From: Desulfovibrio sp.
GTDB lineage: Bacteria; Desulfobacterota; Desulfovibrionia; Desulfovibrionales; Desulfovibrionaceae
Direction of reading: 5' to 3'
Assembly (NCBI RefSeq): GCF_019422935.1
Contig: NZ_JAHZCJ010000005.1
Coordinates: 124,001-188,000 of the forward strand
DNA: 64,000 nucleotides
The notes beneath the pieces are model-generated. The model was given only the letters and a program-made list of their open reading frames with translations, did not search any database and was not told the origin of the DNA. The translations under genes and the position numbers were made by a program. Shown here one piece after another: positions 17,485 through 26,482 of the stretch. Each line of letters opens with the position of its first letter. Within the stretch, counting starts at the first letter, position 1.

Positions 17485-18774
17485 TTATGGCGTTGCTGTA
17501 TCCGGCAGCAGGGCGAGGGCGTAGCAATTGCGCACTTCTGCAAGGTTGCGCTGCGGCACCCCTGCGCTCAAGAGCAGACTTTCCCAGTTCTGGCGGATTG
17601 TTCCCCTGATTTCTTCAACAATCATCTGCGCTTCATCGGGGGCAAGGCCAAAGTGCCGGGCCGCGGCCAGCACGTTGCTCATGGCGGTGCTGCGGCCCTC
17701 CGGCCCCACATTCAGGTGCAAGGCCCGTGGGGCATCGTCCATCACAGGCTGCGGCACCACGTCATACGCCGGGGAAAGTCGCCAGCCGGACCGGCCATTC
17801 TGGTCAGCCACGTGCAGAAAACCATGATTGCGCAAATGGTCATCGGAGTTGTTGCACAGAGCATTGAAGACCATACGCCGATATAACTCGCGGATATCAC
17901 TGCGCGTTGCTTCGGCGCTGTAAAAATCCCGCCGCATAGCTGTTACAATGTCAGTATACGCGGCGCGAGCCTCCGGCCCGGCTGCGCCAATGAGGGTCAT
18001 GGCTGAAACAAAGGGCAGGCGGTGCAGGGCGCCGTTGTGAATCTGGCGGTCAAAACGCTCGACCAGCAGGATATCGCGATTGCCCAGAACCGTAATTCGC
18101 CTTGTTTCCGGCACGTTGATGCCGCACTTTGCCGCAAGGAGCATGTTCGCATGCTCAATGCGGCAGGTCGGCCAGGCCTCACGCTCCTTGCTGAATTTTG
18201 CAATCCAGAATTTGCCGTCCTGCTCAAACGAGGCCTTGGGCCTTGCCCCGCCAATGGAAGAACCGCGCACAAAAAAGCGTCGATACTGCGGATTGAGATC
18301 GTCTGCCTGCTCCACATTGTCTGTAGCGAGCAGCATGCCCTGAAGGTCAAGTTCTGCGCCGGGGAGGCCCTGCGCCCAGGTTGGCACATCAGTAAAGGGG
18401 ACGGCATTGGGCACGCTGCTGAAACCGAGCGCGCCGATTCTGTCTGGCCCGGCATAGAGCATGTAGTCAAATTCGCCAAGGTGGGAGCCGGAGGATTCGG
18501 CGGCGATATCAAGAACGTGACGGCCCCAGTCGTCAGGGCAGGCATCGCGCAGCCCGTTAAATAGCGCGCCGCCCAGCGGGCCTTCGTAGGTGTGTTCACG
18601 TTGCAGGGGCAGCGCAACAGGGTCAACGGCAACCGCGTCAGGCCGCTCCAGATACCGGTTGGAATACTCAAAGAAGCACTGGCTAAAACGACCATCCTGA
18701 ACATAGCGCAGGCGTCCGGCAACAACAAAGCTGCCCCCAAGGTGCATATGCACATACGCCACGCGGGTTATCAT
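17485..18774 (-). CDS. hipA: HipA-family serine/threonine kinase toxin
   Basis: A 429-residue HipA-like kinase. The ATP-loop motif GSSIGGARPKAS is at 171-182, the catalytic segment NNSDDHLRNHGF at 308-319 (kinase aspartate within it), and the metal-binding SPAYDVVP at 334-341. All key residues appear intact, so the toxin should be active. E. coli HipA phosphorylates glutamyl-tRNA synthetase and causes persistence; the target here could differ. Its gene follows the HTH antitoxin gene by 12 bases on the same strand. Length is near the usual 430-440. Confidence 0.92.
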   Translation of the reverse strand: MITRVAYVHMHLGGSFVVAGRLRYVQDGRFSQCFFEYSNRYLERPDAVAVDPVALPLQREHTYEGPLGGALFNGLRDACPDDWGRHVLDIAAESSGSHLGEFDYMLYAGPDRIGALGFSSVPNAVPFTDVPTWAQGLPGAELDLQGMLLATDNVEQADDLNPQYRRFFVRGSSIGGARPKASFEQDGKFWIAKFSKEREAWPTCRIEHANMLLAAKCGINVPETRRITVLGNRDILLVERFDRQIHNGALHRLPFVSAMTLIGAAGPEARAAYTDIVTAMRRDFYSAEATRSDIRELYRRMVFNALCNNSDDHLRNHGFLHVADQNGRSGWRLSPAYDVVPQPVMDDAPRALHLNVGPEGRSTAMSNVLAAARHFGLAPDEAQMIVEEIRGTIRQNWESLLLSAGVPQRNLAEVRNCYALALLPDTATP

Positions 18775-18786
18775 GACCAGTCTCCC

Positions 18787-19128
18787 TTAAAAATCGTAGG
18801 AAATTTTGTTCTTGTCGTCCGTGTTGCCTTCAAGCCGCCTGCGTTCGTGGGCAAGGCCGATCATATCCGTTTCCATGGCGGCCACGTTGTCCAGGTCGTT
18901 TTCAAGCCCGAGGGTGAGCAGGGCCGTCGCGAGCGCCCCTAGGCTCGTGCCTGGCGTGCCGCTTTCGAGCCTTCTGAGCGAGCCAACCGAAATCATCATG
19001 AGTCTGGCCATTTCGTTCAGGGTCAGACCCCGCCGTTTTCGCGCCAGTTTTATTCTGCGCCCCAGGTCTTCAATTTTTGCCAGAACTCTGGGGGGCAGCG
19101 CATCTATGGAAGCCGATGATTTACTCAT
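18787..19128 (-). CDS. hipB: HipB-like HTH antitoxin
   Basis: A 113-residue XRE-family DNA-binding protein from MSKSSAS. The helix-turn-helix covers about residues 20-75 (RRIKLARKRRGLTLNEMARL then SVGSLRRLESGTPG). I start at 19128 because the upstream in-frame extension crosses the palindromic operator; no good ribosome site is visible, so the start is uncertain. It should neutralise HipA and repress the pair. A charged C-terminal tail ends KNKISYDF. Confidence 0.85.
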   Translation of the reverse strand: MSKSSASIDALPPRVLAKIEDLGRRIKLARKRRGLTLNEMARLMMISVGSLRRLESGTPGTSLGALATALLTLGLENDLDNVAAMETDMIGLAHERRRLEGNTDDKNKISYDF

Positions 19129-19150
19129 AAATGATATTTTTTTGCCATTT

Positions 19151-19170
19151 TTTGTCAATATATAGACAAA
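19151..19170. promoter_or_regulatory. hipBA operator candidate
   Basis: TTTGTCAATATATAGACAAA is a 20-base palindrome with a single mismatched pair, 22 bases ahead of the hipB start. Position and symmetry fit autoregulation by a HipB-type dimer. A -35-like TTGACA on the minus strand lies in its right half as read from hipB. Confidence 0.65.
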
Positions 19171-19242
19171 TAAGAACTGGTCAAGTGGAAATGCACTCAA
19201 CTTCGCCGCTATGCTCGGGGACGGTGGGGCCAGTCAGTCTGG

Positions 19243-19893
19243 TCACAGCCAATCGCTGAAGTTCTGGGCCAGGCCTTGAACGGCATCTATGAATTTTCCC
19301 ACATGATAGCCGTCGCACACTGCGTGATGCACTTGAATGGAAAGCGGCATGTGTGTCTTTCCGTTTTGTTCCAGATAGCGTCCAATAGTAAAAATGGGCG
19401 GAAGGTATGTTCCCTCGCCGTAAACATTCAGATTGAAGCCGGTGAAGCTCTGCCAGGGAAAGGATGAAACCGTGAACAAATTTTCAGGCATGTTGTTTTG
19501 AGGAAAAAGCGTATCAGAGTTGCCGTATTTTTCCATGTCGTGAATGCAGTTGTCATAAAATTTGCTGAAATTACTATCAAATGACGTGAATATGCTGCTG
19601 AACGTTTCAGTTCTTTTATTCAAAATCGTGTAACTCGGGCTTGTTGATTCCCAGCAGCCAAGCTCGCCGCGAGTGTTTATAGCCATCCTGAATTCTTGAA
19701 AATTATTAACTGCGCGTGAAAGTATGTATACTTGTGCAGGGTATGCCTTAATTCCACGAAGTTTCAATTCTTTTACAAGTGAATCAATTTCTATATTTAC
19801 TGTGATGCTGTAAGTACAGCGAACAGTATGAACGTAATGCTGATAATAAGATTTTCTTTTCCAGGTGTCCAACTCGATTACATTAAATGACAT
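19243..19893 (-). CDS. cat: Type A chloramphenicol O-acetyltransferase
   Basis: A 216-residue trimeric acetyltransferase that inactivates chloramphenicol with acetyl-CoA. The catalytic motif HHAVCDG is at 189-195 and NVYGEGTYLPPIFTIGRY precedes it, as in CatA enzymes; length is standard. AAGGA lies ahead of the ATG. The gene is clearly richer in A and T than its neighbours, which suggests acquisition by transfer. No transposase or integrase flanks it. The family is certain; activity in the host is untested. Confidence 0.92.
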   Translation of the reverse strand: MSFNVIELDTWKRKSYYQHYVHTVRCTYSITVNIEIDSLVKELKLRGIKAYPAQVYILSRAVNNFQEFRMAINTRGELGCWESTSPSYTILNKRTETFSSIFTSFDSNFSKFYDNCIHDMEKYGNSDTLFPQNNMPENLFTVSSFPWQSFTGFNLNVYGEGTYLPPIFTIGRYLEQNGKTHMPLSIQVHHAVCDGYHVGKFIDAVQGLAQNFSDWL

Positions 19894-19963
19894 GAAAAAA
19901 CAGTCCTTTTGCTATTGCTTGCTCGTCACGAAAGTACGCAAGCCCTGAGTAGTTTTTTGCCGT

Positions 19964-22030
19964 TCACAGGCCGCCGCCTCCACCCCCGCCAGAGCCGCTG
20001 CCTGCGCCGCCCCCGCCGGAGCTGAAACCGCTGGCGGATGAGGATTCGGCAGACGCGGAGGAGGCGCTCACGGCGCTGCCAAAACCATTGGAAAAGTCGC
20101 TCCAGCCGTCATGCCCGTGCACAAGGGCGACATCAACGCCGGAGTCTTCCAGCGCTGCTGCCTGAAGCTGTTCGGCAAACCTGTTGCACCACGTTTTTTC
20201 CAGCCCCAACACCAGCGCATAGGGCAGCAGACGGCGGAAAACCTCGGGCGTGTCTTCGGGCTTTTCGTCCTGGGCGCCTACCTGCTCCATGCGTGGCAGC
20301 TCTGCGGTTCGCATGTACATGGCAAGGCCTTCAATTTCGTCCAATACCTGGCGCGCTGCGGGGCTGGGAGCCTTGATGACGGCTGTGAAGACAATGGACG
20401 TGATAATCATGAGCAGAAGAAGCAGCCACCCAAGATCGTAAAAATAAAACTGAAGACCAACCGCAGTTACCCCGGCCAGTGGCAAAGCCATAAGCCCCAG
20501 AGTTTCCAGCAGGGATTTTGCCTGCTGCCGCACAAGCAGCAAGGGGAGCGCCAGCGCTGCGCAAAAGGCCAGGCAAACCGCGAGCAACAGCAGAATCAGC
20601 GACAGTTGCGAGTTCTCCGGGGCAAGCAATGCAGGATCAACTTCCCAAAAGCTCGCCGCAAAAGCCAGCGGCAGCACCAAAAAACAGCCAAGCACCGCAA
20701 CCCAGGTGTTCAATTGCCATGCGCCCTTAAAGTTTTGCTTAAGGTTTGCCCTGGCAGCGTTGAAAATACTGCGGACATCTTCATTTTTGGGGCGCAGCAA
20801 GAGTTTTTCACCTTTGCCAGTACTGCGTACAAGCTCGCGGTACACGGTCTGTTCTTCTGCGGTAAGCCCCTCTGTGCGCCCGTTTGATGCGGCGAGCAGC
20901 TCCAGCGCATAGGTTTTAGCGTCCGCCTTGCTTATGCGGCACAACCCCTTGAACGCCAGAGCCAGAAACGTGGCGGCAAGCCCCCGGCCAGAGATGCGGG
21001 TCGACTTGTAGAAGAACTCCACCGCCAGCGGCGAAAGCACTTGCGGCGTAGCCTCAGCAGTAGATTTTTTGCTCCATTGAGCGGCCTTGGGCGGGTAATA
21101 GCGGGGGAATATGGCACCCTTGGGCGGGTCAATGCCAAGGCGTTGCCAAAGTAGAAAATAATAAAGAAAAACAGCGCAAAAAGCCAGACACTGCGCGGGC
21201 AGCAAGGGATTATCATACAGGACTTCAAAGAGCAGGCCCCGCTCCCTGATGACACGCTCCTCTTCCTGCCGGGCCAGCTCCAGGGCTTCGTCCTCCCTTT
21301 GTTGCTGCAATGCAAGCGGAAGCACCGGGTCGGCAATGCTCTGCCTGTCAAAGGCCACAGCCACCGTAAGCTGCGTGTCAGGCTCAAGGGTGCTGGCAAC
21401 GGTAAAGGACGCTTCATTGGTTTGTGGTCTGCCAATTGTGATGTGGTCGGAATTTCTGGAGCCAGGTAGCCCGGCCCACGCGGCGGTTTGCTGCACGGCT
21501 ACGCCTTTGGGCAGAATAACGCGACACGAAGCGTTATGGATGGGGAAGCCCCATACGCCAGTGGCGTTCCAGTTGAGTTCCCCGTTGGATTCATAAAAGC
21601 GCAGGTGCAGGGAAGTGTCGTATTCAAGCACAAAGCGGTGCTGCCCAGTGGAGAGCGGCTCCTTGCCGCGCATGAGCACCCGAATGTAGTCGCCCCTGAC
21701 TTCGGTTTCGACCGGGTTGAGGGGCACTCCGTCAATGCTTGCGGATGTAACGGAGAAAGGAACCGTGCCGCTGTAGTTTGCCGGGCCGGAATAGAGCAGG
21801 GGGAGTTCGCGATATATGCCTTTTTTAATCTGATTGCCTTCCGCATGCACAACAATTGCTTCGCGCACATGCATGCTGCCGTCCTGATGGATTGTGACGG
21901 TAGAGGCAAAGCTCTCTATGCGTTCCTGCGCGTAGACAGCAAGGCACATGGCATGGATGCAGAGCAGCAGGGCGCATACGGTCAGTGTAATGCGGCGTGT
22001 AAACCAACTGCTGGCATAGGGCGTGTGCAT
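19964..22030 (-). CDS. DUF2207 membrane protein
   Basis: A 688-residue protein with an N-terminal signal peptide or anchor (residues about 12-33), an exported beta-rich domain that starts ERIESFASTVTIHQDGSMHVRE (in two halves), then membrane helices near residues 275-295, 450-470 and 480-545, and a Ser/Gly-rich tail (from about 650). This is the layout of the YciQ/DUF2207 family, whose function is unknown. It follows lemA and a small membrane gene on the same strand; LemA and DUF2207 proteins are often neighbours. The glycine run at the C-terminus is typical too. Confidence 0.85.
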   Translation of the reverse strand: MHTPYASSWFTRRITLTVCALLLCIHAMCLAVYAQERIESFASTVTIHQDGSMHVREAIVVHAEGNQIKKGIYRELPLLYSGPANYSGTVPFSVTSASIDGVPLNPVETEVRGDYIRVLMRGKEPLSTGQHRFVLEYDTSLHLRFYESNGELNWNATGVWGFPIHNASCRVILPKGVAVQQTAAWAGLPGSRNSDHITIGRPQTNEASFTVASTLEPDTQLTVAVAFDRQSIADPVLPLALQQQREDEALELARQEEERVIRERGLLFEVLYDNPLLPAQCLAFCAVFLYYFLLWQRLGIDPPKGAIFPRYYPPKAAQWSKKSTAEATPQVLSPLAVEFFYKSTRISGRGLAATFLALAFKGLCRISKADAKTYALELLAASNGRTEGLTAEEQTVYRELVRSTGKGEKLLLRPKNEDVRSIFNAARANLKQNFKGAWQLNTWVAVLGCFLVLPLAFAASFWEVDPALLAPENSQLSLILLLLAVCLAFCAALALPLLLVRQQAKSLLETLGLMALPLAGVTAVGLQFYFYDLGWLLLLLMIITSIVFTAVIKAPSPAARQVLDEIEGLAMYMRTAELPRMEQVGAQDEKPEDTPEVFRRLLPYALVLGLEKTWCNRFAEQLQAAALEDSGVDVALVHGHDGWSDFSNGFGSAVSASSASAESSSASGFSSGGGGAGSGSGGGGGGGL

Positions 22031-22085
22031 GGCTTCATCCTTGCGCAGACTGTTTGTGGGGGGGATGCAGTGACGTTGGCGGTGG

Positions 22086-22382
22086 TTAAAAAAGCAGGTC
22101 GGGCAGACTCAGGGCCGCCAGCCCCACGGAGCCGAGCAGGCCCATGAAGGCCAGAGCCATCCGCGCAAAATTGCCGCGTATATAGCACCGCCGCGCATAC
22201 CACAGCCAGACCAGCCCTGCGGCAAGGTTGCAGCCAAGCAAAGTATCTGACCGCCGCGCCATGATAAGCACGCCAGAAACCCAAAGCTGCAAGGCCGCCA
22301 TCAAGGCAGCTGCCATGAAGTACAGGGCATGCCGCCACAAGCGGCTGCCCAGCCCGGCTTGCCTGTTATTGTGCACCAACAT
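22086..22382 (-). CDS. Small membrane protein between lemA and the DUF2207 gene
   Basis: A 98-residue protein starting MLVHNNRQAG with three likely membrane segments (about 19-42, 50-65, 75-95). Its ATG lies inside the end of lemA, overlapping by 17 bases, so translation is probably coupled. I do not recognise the family. The open frame extends upstream but only as a shadow of lemA. Confidence 0.6.
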   Translation of the reverse strand: MLVHNNRQAGLGSRLWRHALYFMAAALMAALQLWVSGVLIMARRSDTLLGCNLAAGLVWLWYARRCYIRGNFARMALAFMGLLGSVGLAALSLPDLLF

Positions 22383-22929
22383 CAGGAACTGCCCGTTCTG
22401 CTGGTGAATCAAGTTCAAAATACGCCACAGGGGCAAAGTGGAAAAATCCGGCAACCAGATTGCCGGGGAACTGGCGGACTCGGTCGTTCTGCTCCCTTGC
22501 TGCGCCGTTGTAGTAGCGGCGGGCCATCTGGATTTCGTCCTCCAGCGTGGCGAGACTTTGCTGCAACTGGCGATAGTTTTCGCTGGCCTTAAGCTCCGGG
22601 TAGGCCTCCGCAATGGCAAAGAGTTTGCCAAGCGCGCCGGAAAGCAGATTCTCCGCCTTGGCCTGGGCCGCAACATCACCCTGCGCGGAGAGGCTGCGGG
22701 CACGCGCCGCGCTTACTTCTTCAAACAGGTTCTTTTCGTGGCTGGCATACTGCCTGACGGCGCTGACCAGATTGGGCACCAGATCGTGCCGCCGTTTGAG
22801 CTGCACATCAATACTGCTCCAGGCTTCGTCCACCATGTTTTTGCCGCGCACCAGGGCATTGTAAAGGGCTACAATGACCGCAAACATAATCACAGCGGCC
22901 CCTATGGCGATCAAGATGCCGGTGCTCAT
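22366..22929 (-). CDS. lemA: LemA family protein
   Basis: A 187-residue protein: one N-terminal membrane helix (4-25), then a long helical domain with NALVRGKNMVDEAWSSIDVQ, LKRRHDLVPNLV and the ending RYYNGAAREQNDRVRQFPGN that defines LemA. The function of the family is not established; it is anchored in the membrane with the helical part outside the bilayer. The last 14 residues run past the usual end. First gene of a three-gene operon with the DUF2207 protein. Confidence 0.92.
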   Translation of the reverse strand: MSTGILIAIGAAVIMFAVIVALYNALVRGKNMVDEAWSSIDVQLKRRHDLVPNLVSAVRQYASHEKNLFEEVSAARARSLSAQGDVAAQAKAENLLSGALGKLFAIAEAYPELKASENYRQLQQSLATLEDEIQMARRYYNGAAREQNDRVRQFPGNLVAGFFHFAPVAYFELDSPAERAVPDVGAQ

Positions 22930-23203
22930 GCGAACTCCTTGGATTGGTTGGGGACGGTAAAAGGCCAGTTAATGTTGCTATAAAAACTGGCATATGTGCG
23001 CTATTCGGTCAATGCCTCTGAGCCGTCAGCCACAAGGAGCGGGCTTCTGGATAAGCCCCAGCCCACCCTCTTGTGCTGCCTCCTTTTGTCGCCCTCAGGC
23101 CAAAACATCCAAAGACATTTATGCACAGGTGCGTTACGAAGGTAAGGAAGTGGAGAGGGAAAATCAGGCCGAAATCACCAATAAAATTCCGGGGGATTGC
23201 GAC

Positions 23204-24217
23204 ATGGGCTTTTTGAGGGTTTCCAACGTGTGCGCGCATGATGGCTCTGCTTGTGTCGGCTGGGGAATGCCGCAGAGCGCGATTCTTTTTTCATGGTTGG
23301 GGGCTGCCGCGAAACCTGCGCTTGTGTTGCTCTGCCTGCTGCTGTGGCCTGGGCTTTCTGCTCTTGCGGCTCCCCGTTCTGTGGGGGATTGGGTGGTCGA
23401 GCTGCCCGCAGGCTGGAAAACACAGGAGGAGGGGAATCAGGTACTGCTCAGCTCTCCCAAAGAAGACTGCTACGTGACGATGCTTGAAAAGGATTGCTTT
23501 AACGGCGACCTGGAGCTGCTTGCAAAAGCTTCCGCCAGCATAACCGGCGGCAACGATCTGCGCACTCTGGGCGAAGGCAAGGGTGTTGTTTTTGCCGACA
23601 AGATTGCGCGCTACTGGGTTGGCCTTGCGGACGACAAGTATATGGAAGTCTCTGTTGGGCATGCCTGCCGAGGTGTGGGGCCGACTGTAAAAGGTCTGAA
23701 AATTTCTCCAAAGGCCAAGAATGCAGCGCCGTTGAACAAACTACTGGCAGTTGCGCAAGGCCCGGAAAATACCAAGTGGCTTGTGACTGGCGACCGTCCG
23801 GACGATGCCAAGCCCGTGGAACCCGCAGACCCTACTGGCGACAGGCCTGATTTCGCAGCTCTGGCAGACCCTGCGGCCCCCGCGCTTGCGCCGCAGGAAA
23901 AAACCATCCCCGAAGGTTGGCGTACAACGCACACGGGCCAGTGGACAATCTACGACAAGCCGGACGAAAAAGTGTGGTACGCTGTTGGCCTGTATCCGCT
24001 CAAAAAGGTGGAAAACGGGCAGTGGGGCACGGATCTCATTGATCTTGCCCGCAAGCTGAGGGGCATCAACATCACCACCGGCGAGGGCACCGTTGATTTT
24101 TATACCCGCGAAGGCGGCATCGGCACAGTGCTGACCAATGACACCAACACGGTTGTTGAACTGTACTACCCCGAAGATGATGCCAATCTGGCGGAACTGC
24201 GCGAAGCCTTGCATTGA
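23204..24217 (+). CDS. Exported protein of unknown function
   Basis: A 337-residue protein with a hydrophobic segment at about 37-55 followed by ALAAP, a likely signal peptide cut. The mature part has two halves joined by a Pro/Asp-rich linker (around residues 200-240); the second half reads like a repeat of the first (GWKTQEEGNQ in the first, GWRTTHTGQW in the second). Two starts are possible: the ATG at 23204 has GGGGGA at 7 bases, while the ATG at 23267 gives a normal short signal peptide but has its purine run touching the codon. No known family is recognised. The gene is divergent from lemA and followed by another secreted protein. Confidence 0.65.
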   Translation: MGFLRVSNVCAHDGSACVGWGMPQSAILFSWLGAAAKPALVLLCLLLWPGLSALAAPRSVGDWVVELPAGWKTQEEGNQVLLSSPKEDCYVTMLEKDCFNGDLELLAKASASITGGNDLRTLGEGKGVVFADKIARYWVGLADDKYMEVSVGHACRGVGPTVKGLKISPKAKNAAPLNKLLAVAQGPENTKWLVTGDRPDDAKPVEPADPTGDRPDFAALADPAAPALAPQEKTIPEGWRTTHTGQWTIYDKPDEKVWYAVGLYPLKKVENGQWGTDLIDLARKLRGINITTGEGTVDFYTREGGIGTVLTNDTNTVVELYYPEDDANLAELREALH

Positions 24218-24281
24218 TAAGCAGGGCATTGGGCGCGATCTTCCATCGGATTCCGTCAAACCGCACCACAAGGAGTCACGC

Positions 24282-25214
24282 ATGTACTTGCTGAAACAAT
24301 GGGTTGCCAGCGTTGCGGCCCTGCTGGTTTTTTTGCCGTCAACGGGGTTTGCGGCCGGGATAGTGCTGAAAAACAGCATGAGTTCTGACATCAAGGCCGT
24401 TTTTTGCGTGGGCAACAATGGGGATAAAAAGCCTGTTGTTGAGGGCTTGGCAAAAAAGTCATCCAAGACGGTAAGTCCGGCCAAGTTTCCTGAGCATGAC
24501 TGCACGCGCATTGGCGTGACCATGCAAAACGGCATGGGCTGGCAGTATTATCACGAGCCGGAACCCGGTTCAGCCAAGGGAATCGAGTTCACAATGGATG
24601 CCGCAGGCCGGAACGAAACCCGCAAGTATCCCTCCATCCTCATTACCATGCCAGATGGTGAGGCTTATGTGGCCCCGGCGGGTGTGCCCATGTTCATGCT
24701 GGTGCAGCTGATGCGCAAGGGATTGGACGTGGCCCGCTGGAAGGAATTCGCTCTGCCTGGCTATGAAGGGCTTAAAGAACCCGGCGCTTATGTGGTGTGC
24801 TTTGCCGATCAGTCGTGGAGCCTCGCGGGCAAGGGCCTGCAATTTGATGGCAAAGGCGGTGAACTGGAAACTATTGCCCTGTCTGCGCCTTTTGCCAATA
24901 CAACCATTGATGCCATATTTGAAGAACTGAAAAAGAACGGTTGGCTGCCGCTGGTTCTGGAAGCCGGAGGCCAGACAAGCGTATTTGGCGCGCAGGGCGC
25001 GGCCCTCGCCCCCAAGGGGAAAGCCGTGGACTGCCCCCAAACCAGTGACGGCATGTGGGAGGCCTTTGAAACCATATTTGTGAGCGGTACGGAAAATACG
25101 GATAAGCCCGTGCGTGTTGTGCTTGGCAGTGAAGGGCTGCGGTTTGCCATGAACCTTGATCTGGATGCCGCACTGGCGGAGATAAGCCTTACAAGAGTGC
25201 CAGCAGAGAAGTAG
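24282..25214 (+). CDS. Exported protein of unknown function
   Basis: A 310-residue protein starting MYLLKQWVAS with a clear signal peptide cut after FAA (about residue 24). The ATG has AGGAG 6 bases before it. The mature protein begins with a beta-rich domain carrying two cysteines (CVGNNGDKKP and HDCTRIGV) that could form a disulfide bond in the periplasm. Lies 64 bases after the preceding secreted protein gene, so the two are probably co-transcribed. No family is recognised. Confidence 0.7.
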   Translation: MYLLKQWVASVAALLVFLPSTGFAAGIVLKNSMSSDIKAVFCVGNNGDKKPVVEGLAKKSSKTVSPAKFPEHDCTRIGVTMQNGMGWQYYHEPEPGSAKGIEFTMDAAGRNETRKYPSILITMPDGEAYVAPAGVPMFMLVQLMRKGLDVARWKEFALPGYEGLKEPGAYVVCFADQSWSLAGKGLQFDGKGGELETIALSAPFANTTIDAIFEELKKNGWLPLVLEAGGQTSVFGAQGAALAPKGKAVDCPQTSDGMWEAFETIFVSGTENTDKPVRVVLGSEGLRFAMNLDLDAALAEISLTRVPAEK

Positions 25215-25245
25215 GGCAATATTGAAGTTTAAGGGGATGAGTGAA

Positions 25246-25295
25246 AGCGTGGCTTATATGTTTGATAAGGACGTATAAGCCACGCTGAATTTTTT
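25246..25295 (+). terminator. Terminator hairpin, copy 1 of a repeated stem
   Basis: AGCGTGGCTTATA (25246-25258) pairs exactly with 25274-25286, followed by GAATTTTTT. The inner part GTGGCTTATA...CGTATAAGCCAC matches the hairpin at 46729-46770, 21 kb away. Confidence 0.85.
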
Positions 25296-25460
25296 AAGAT
25301 GGCAGGGTGCCCCAAACTGCGCTTAACTCAGGGCTAAATTTATTTTCTGCTGCCTCGCACAATGTGGGCTTTGCCAGTGTTGCCAGCCATGCATAACATC
25401 ACGTTTGCTGAATTATTTTCTTCAACAAGCAGCGCGACACCGCAAAATAAGCATAGCAAA

Positions 25461-25628
25461 CTAGTCTGCTTTTTTCTGTTCATCCTTGTAGCCGTCATTA
25501 TAGCCCTGCTGAACAGCATCAACCTTTCTTTCAATTTTTGCAGAGGCTTTGCCAGCAGTCCTGCCAACCCAACTGCATCCGCTGGAAAAGAAAAAAAGCG
25601 CAATCAAGGCTGTTGCAAGAATCCGCAT
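25461..25628 (-). CDS. Small lipoprotein, 55 residues
   Basis: MRILATALIALFFFSSGC gives a lipoprotein signal with the acylated cysteine at residue 18; the mature part is short and charged (KIERKVDAVQQGYNDGYKDE). GGATGG lies 8 bases before the ATG. The size and shape recall small outer-membrane lipoproteins, but no family is recognised. It is divergent from the polyene operon, with about 120 bases between the two starts. Confidence 0.65.
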   Translation of the reverse strand: MRILATALIALFFFSSGCSWVGRTAGKASAKIERKVDAVQQGYNDGYKDEQKKAD

Positions 25629-25747
25629 GATAAATTCCATCCTAAATTGAGAGTTGTCCTAAAAGAGTCTCTTGTATATTGTGCGGCTGTCCAATCTGGT
25701 GCCTTTTTAATAAATAAAGGCATGCAAACATGCAAGCAGGGGAGCAA

Positions 25748-26476
25748 ATGCAAACTTCGCCCATAGCTCTGGTAACGGGCGCTAGCAAGGGAATTGGCAA
25801 GGCCATTGCCCTTGGCTTGGCCGCCGATGGTTTTGATATCTGGCTGAACTACCGCAACGACCACGATGCCGCAGAAGCCGTGCGCGATGCCATTGAGGCT
25901 CTGGGCCGTCAATGTGTTTTGCTGCCCTTTGACGTGGCGGACAAAGATGCGGTGGAAGCCGCCCTTGATCCACTGCTGGCGGAGGAAACGCCCTTTGCCT
26001 TGATCAACAACGCGGGCTTTGCCCGCGATACCGTCTTTGGCCTTATGTCCGAAGAGCAGTGGGATTCTGTCATCGGCGTGCATCTCAACGGGTTTTTTCA
26101 TGTTTCGCGCAAGGTTGTGCCACGTATGCAGCGGGCGCGCACCGGGCGTGTTGTAAATATCGTTTCCACATCCGGGCAGGCAGGCATGGCCGGGCAGGTG
26201 AACTACTCCGCAGCCAAGGCTGGTCTTATCGGCGCAACACGCGCCCTTGCCCGCGAGCTTGGGCGGCGCAATGTGCTCGTTAATGCCGTGGCCCCTGGTT
26301 TTATCAGCACCGAAATGACGGCCGGGCTGCCTGTGGATGAATATATGAAAGGCGTGCCCCTTGGCAGACCGGGTTTGCCGGAAGAAGTGGCGGGCTGCGT
26401 GCGGTTTTTGTGTTCCAACTTATCGTCCTACGTTACCGGGCAGGTGCTGTCTGTTAACGGCGGACTGTACATGTGA
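25748..26476 (+). CDS. 3-ketoacyl-ACP reductase (aryl-polyene type KR)
   Basis: A 242-residue short-chain dehydrogenase of the FabG kind. The nucleotide motif TGASKGIG is at 10-17, NNAG at 87-90, and the catalytic set is S140, Y153, K157 with N114. It reduces the beta-keto group after each elongation round, comparable to ApeQ. The ATG at 25748 is preceded by AGGGGAG at 25739-25744; an in-frame ATG six codons earlier is less likely. It opens a 19-gene operon in which almost every start overlaps the previous stop. Confidence 0.92.
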   Translation: MQTSPIALVTGASKGIGKAIALGLAADGFDIWLNYRNDHDAAEAVRDAIEALGRQCVLLPFDVADKDAVEAALDPLLAEETPFALINNAGFARDTVFGLMSEEQWDSVIGVHLNGFFHVSRKVVPRMQRARTGRVVNIVSTSGQAGMAGQVNYSAAKAGLIGATRALARELGRRNVLVNAVAPGFISTEMTAGLPVDEYMKGVPLGRPGLPEEVAGCVRFLCSNLSSYVTGQVLSVNGGLYM

Positions 26477-26482
26477 GGCCTG

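Noticed and set aside
19128..19200. Longer HipB starting at 19200
   Set aside because: The extra 24 codons pass through the operator palindrome and have no ribosome site.
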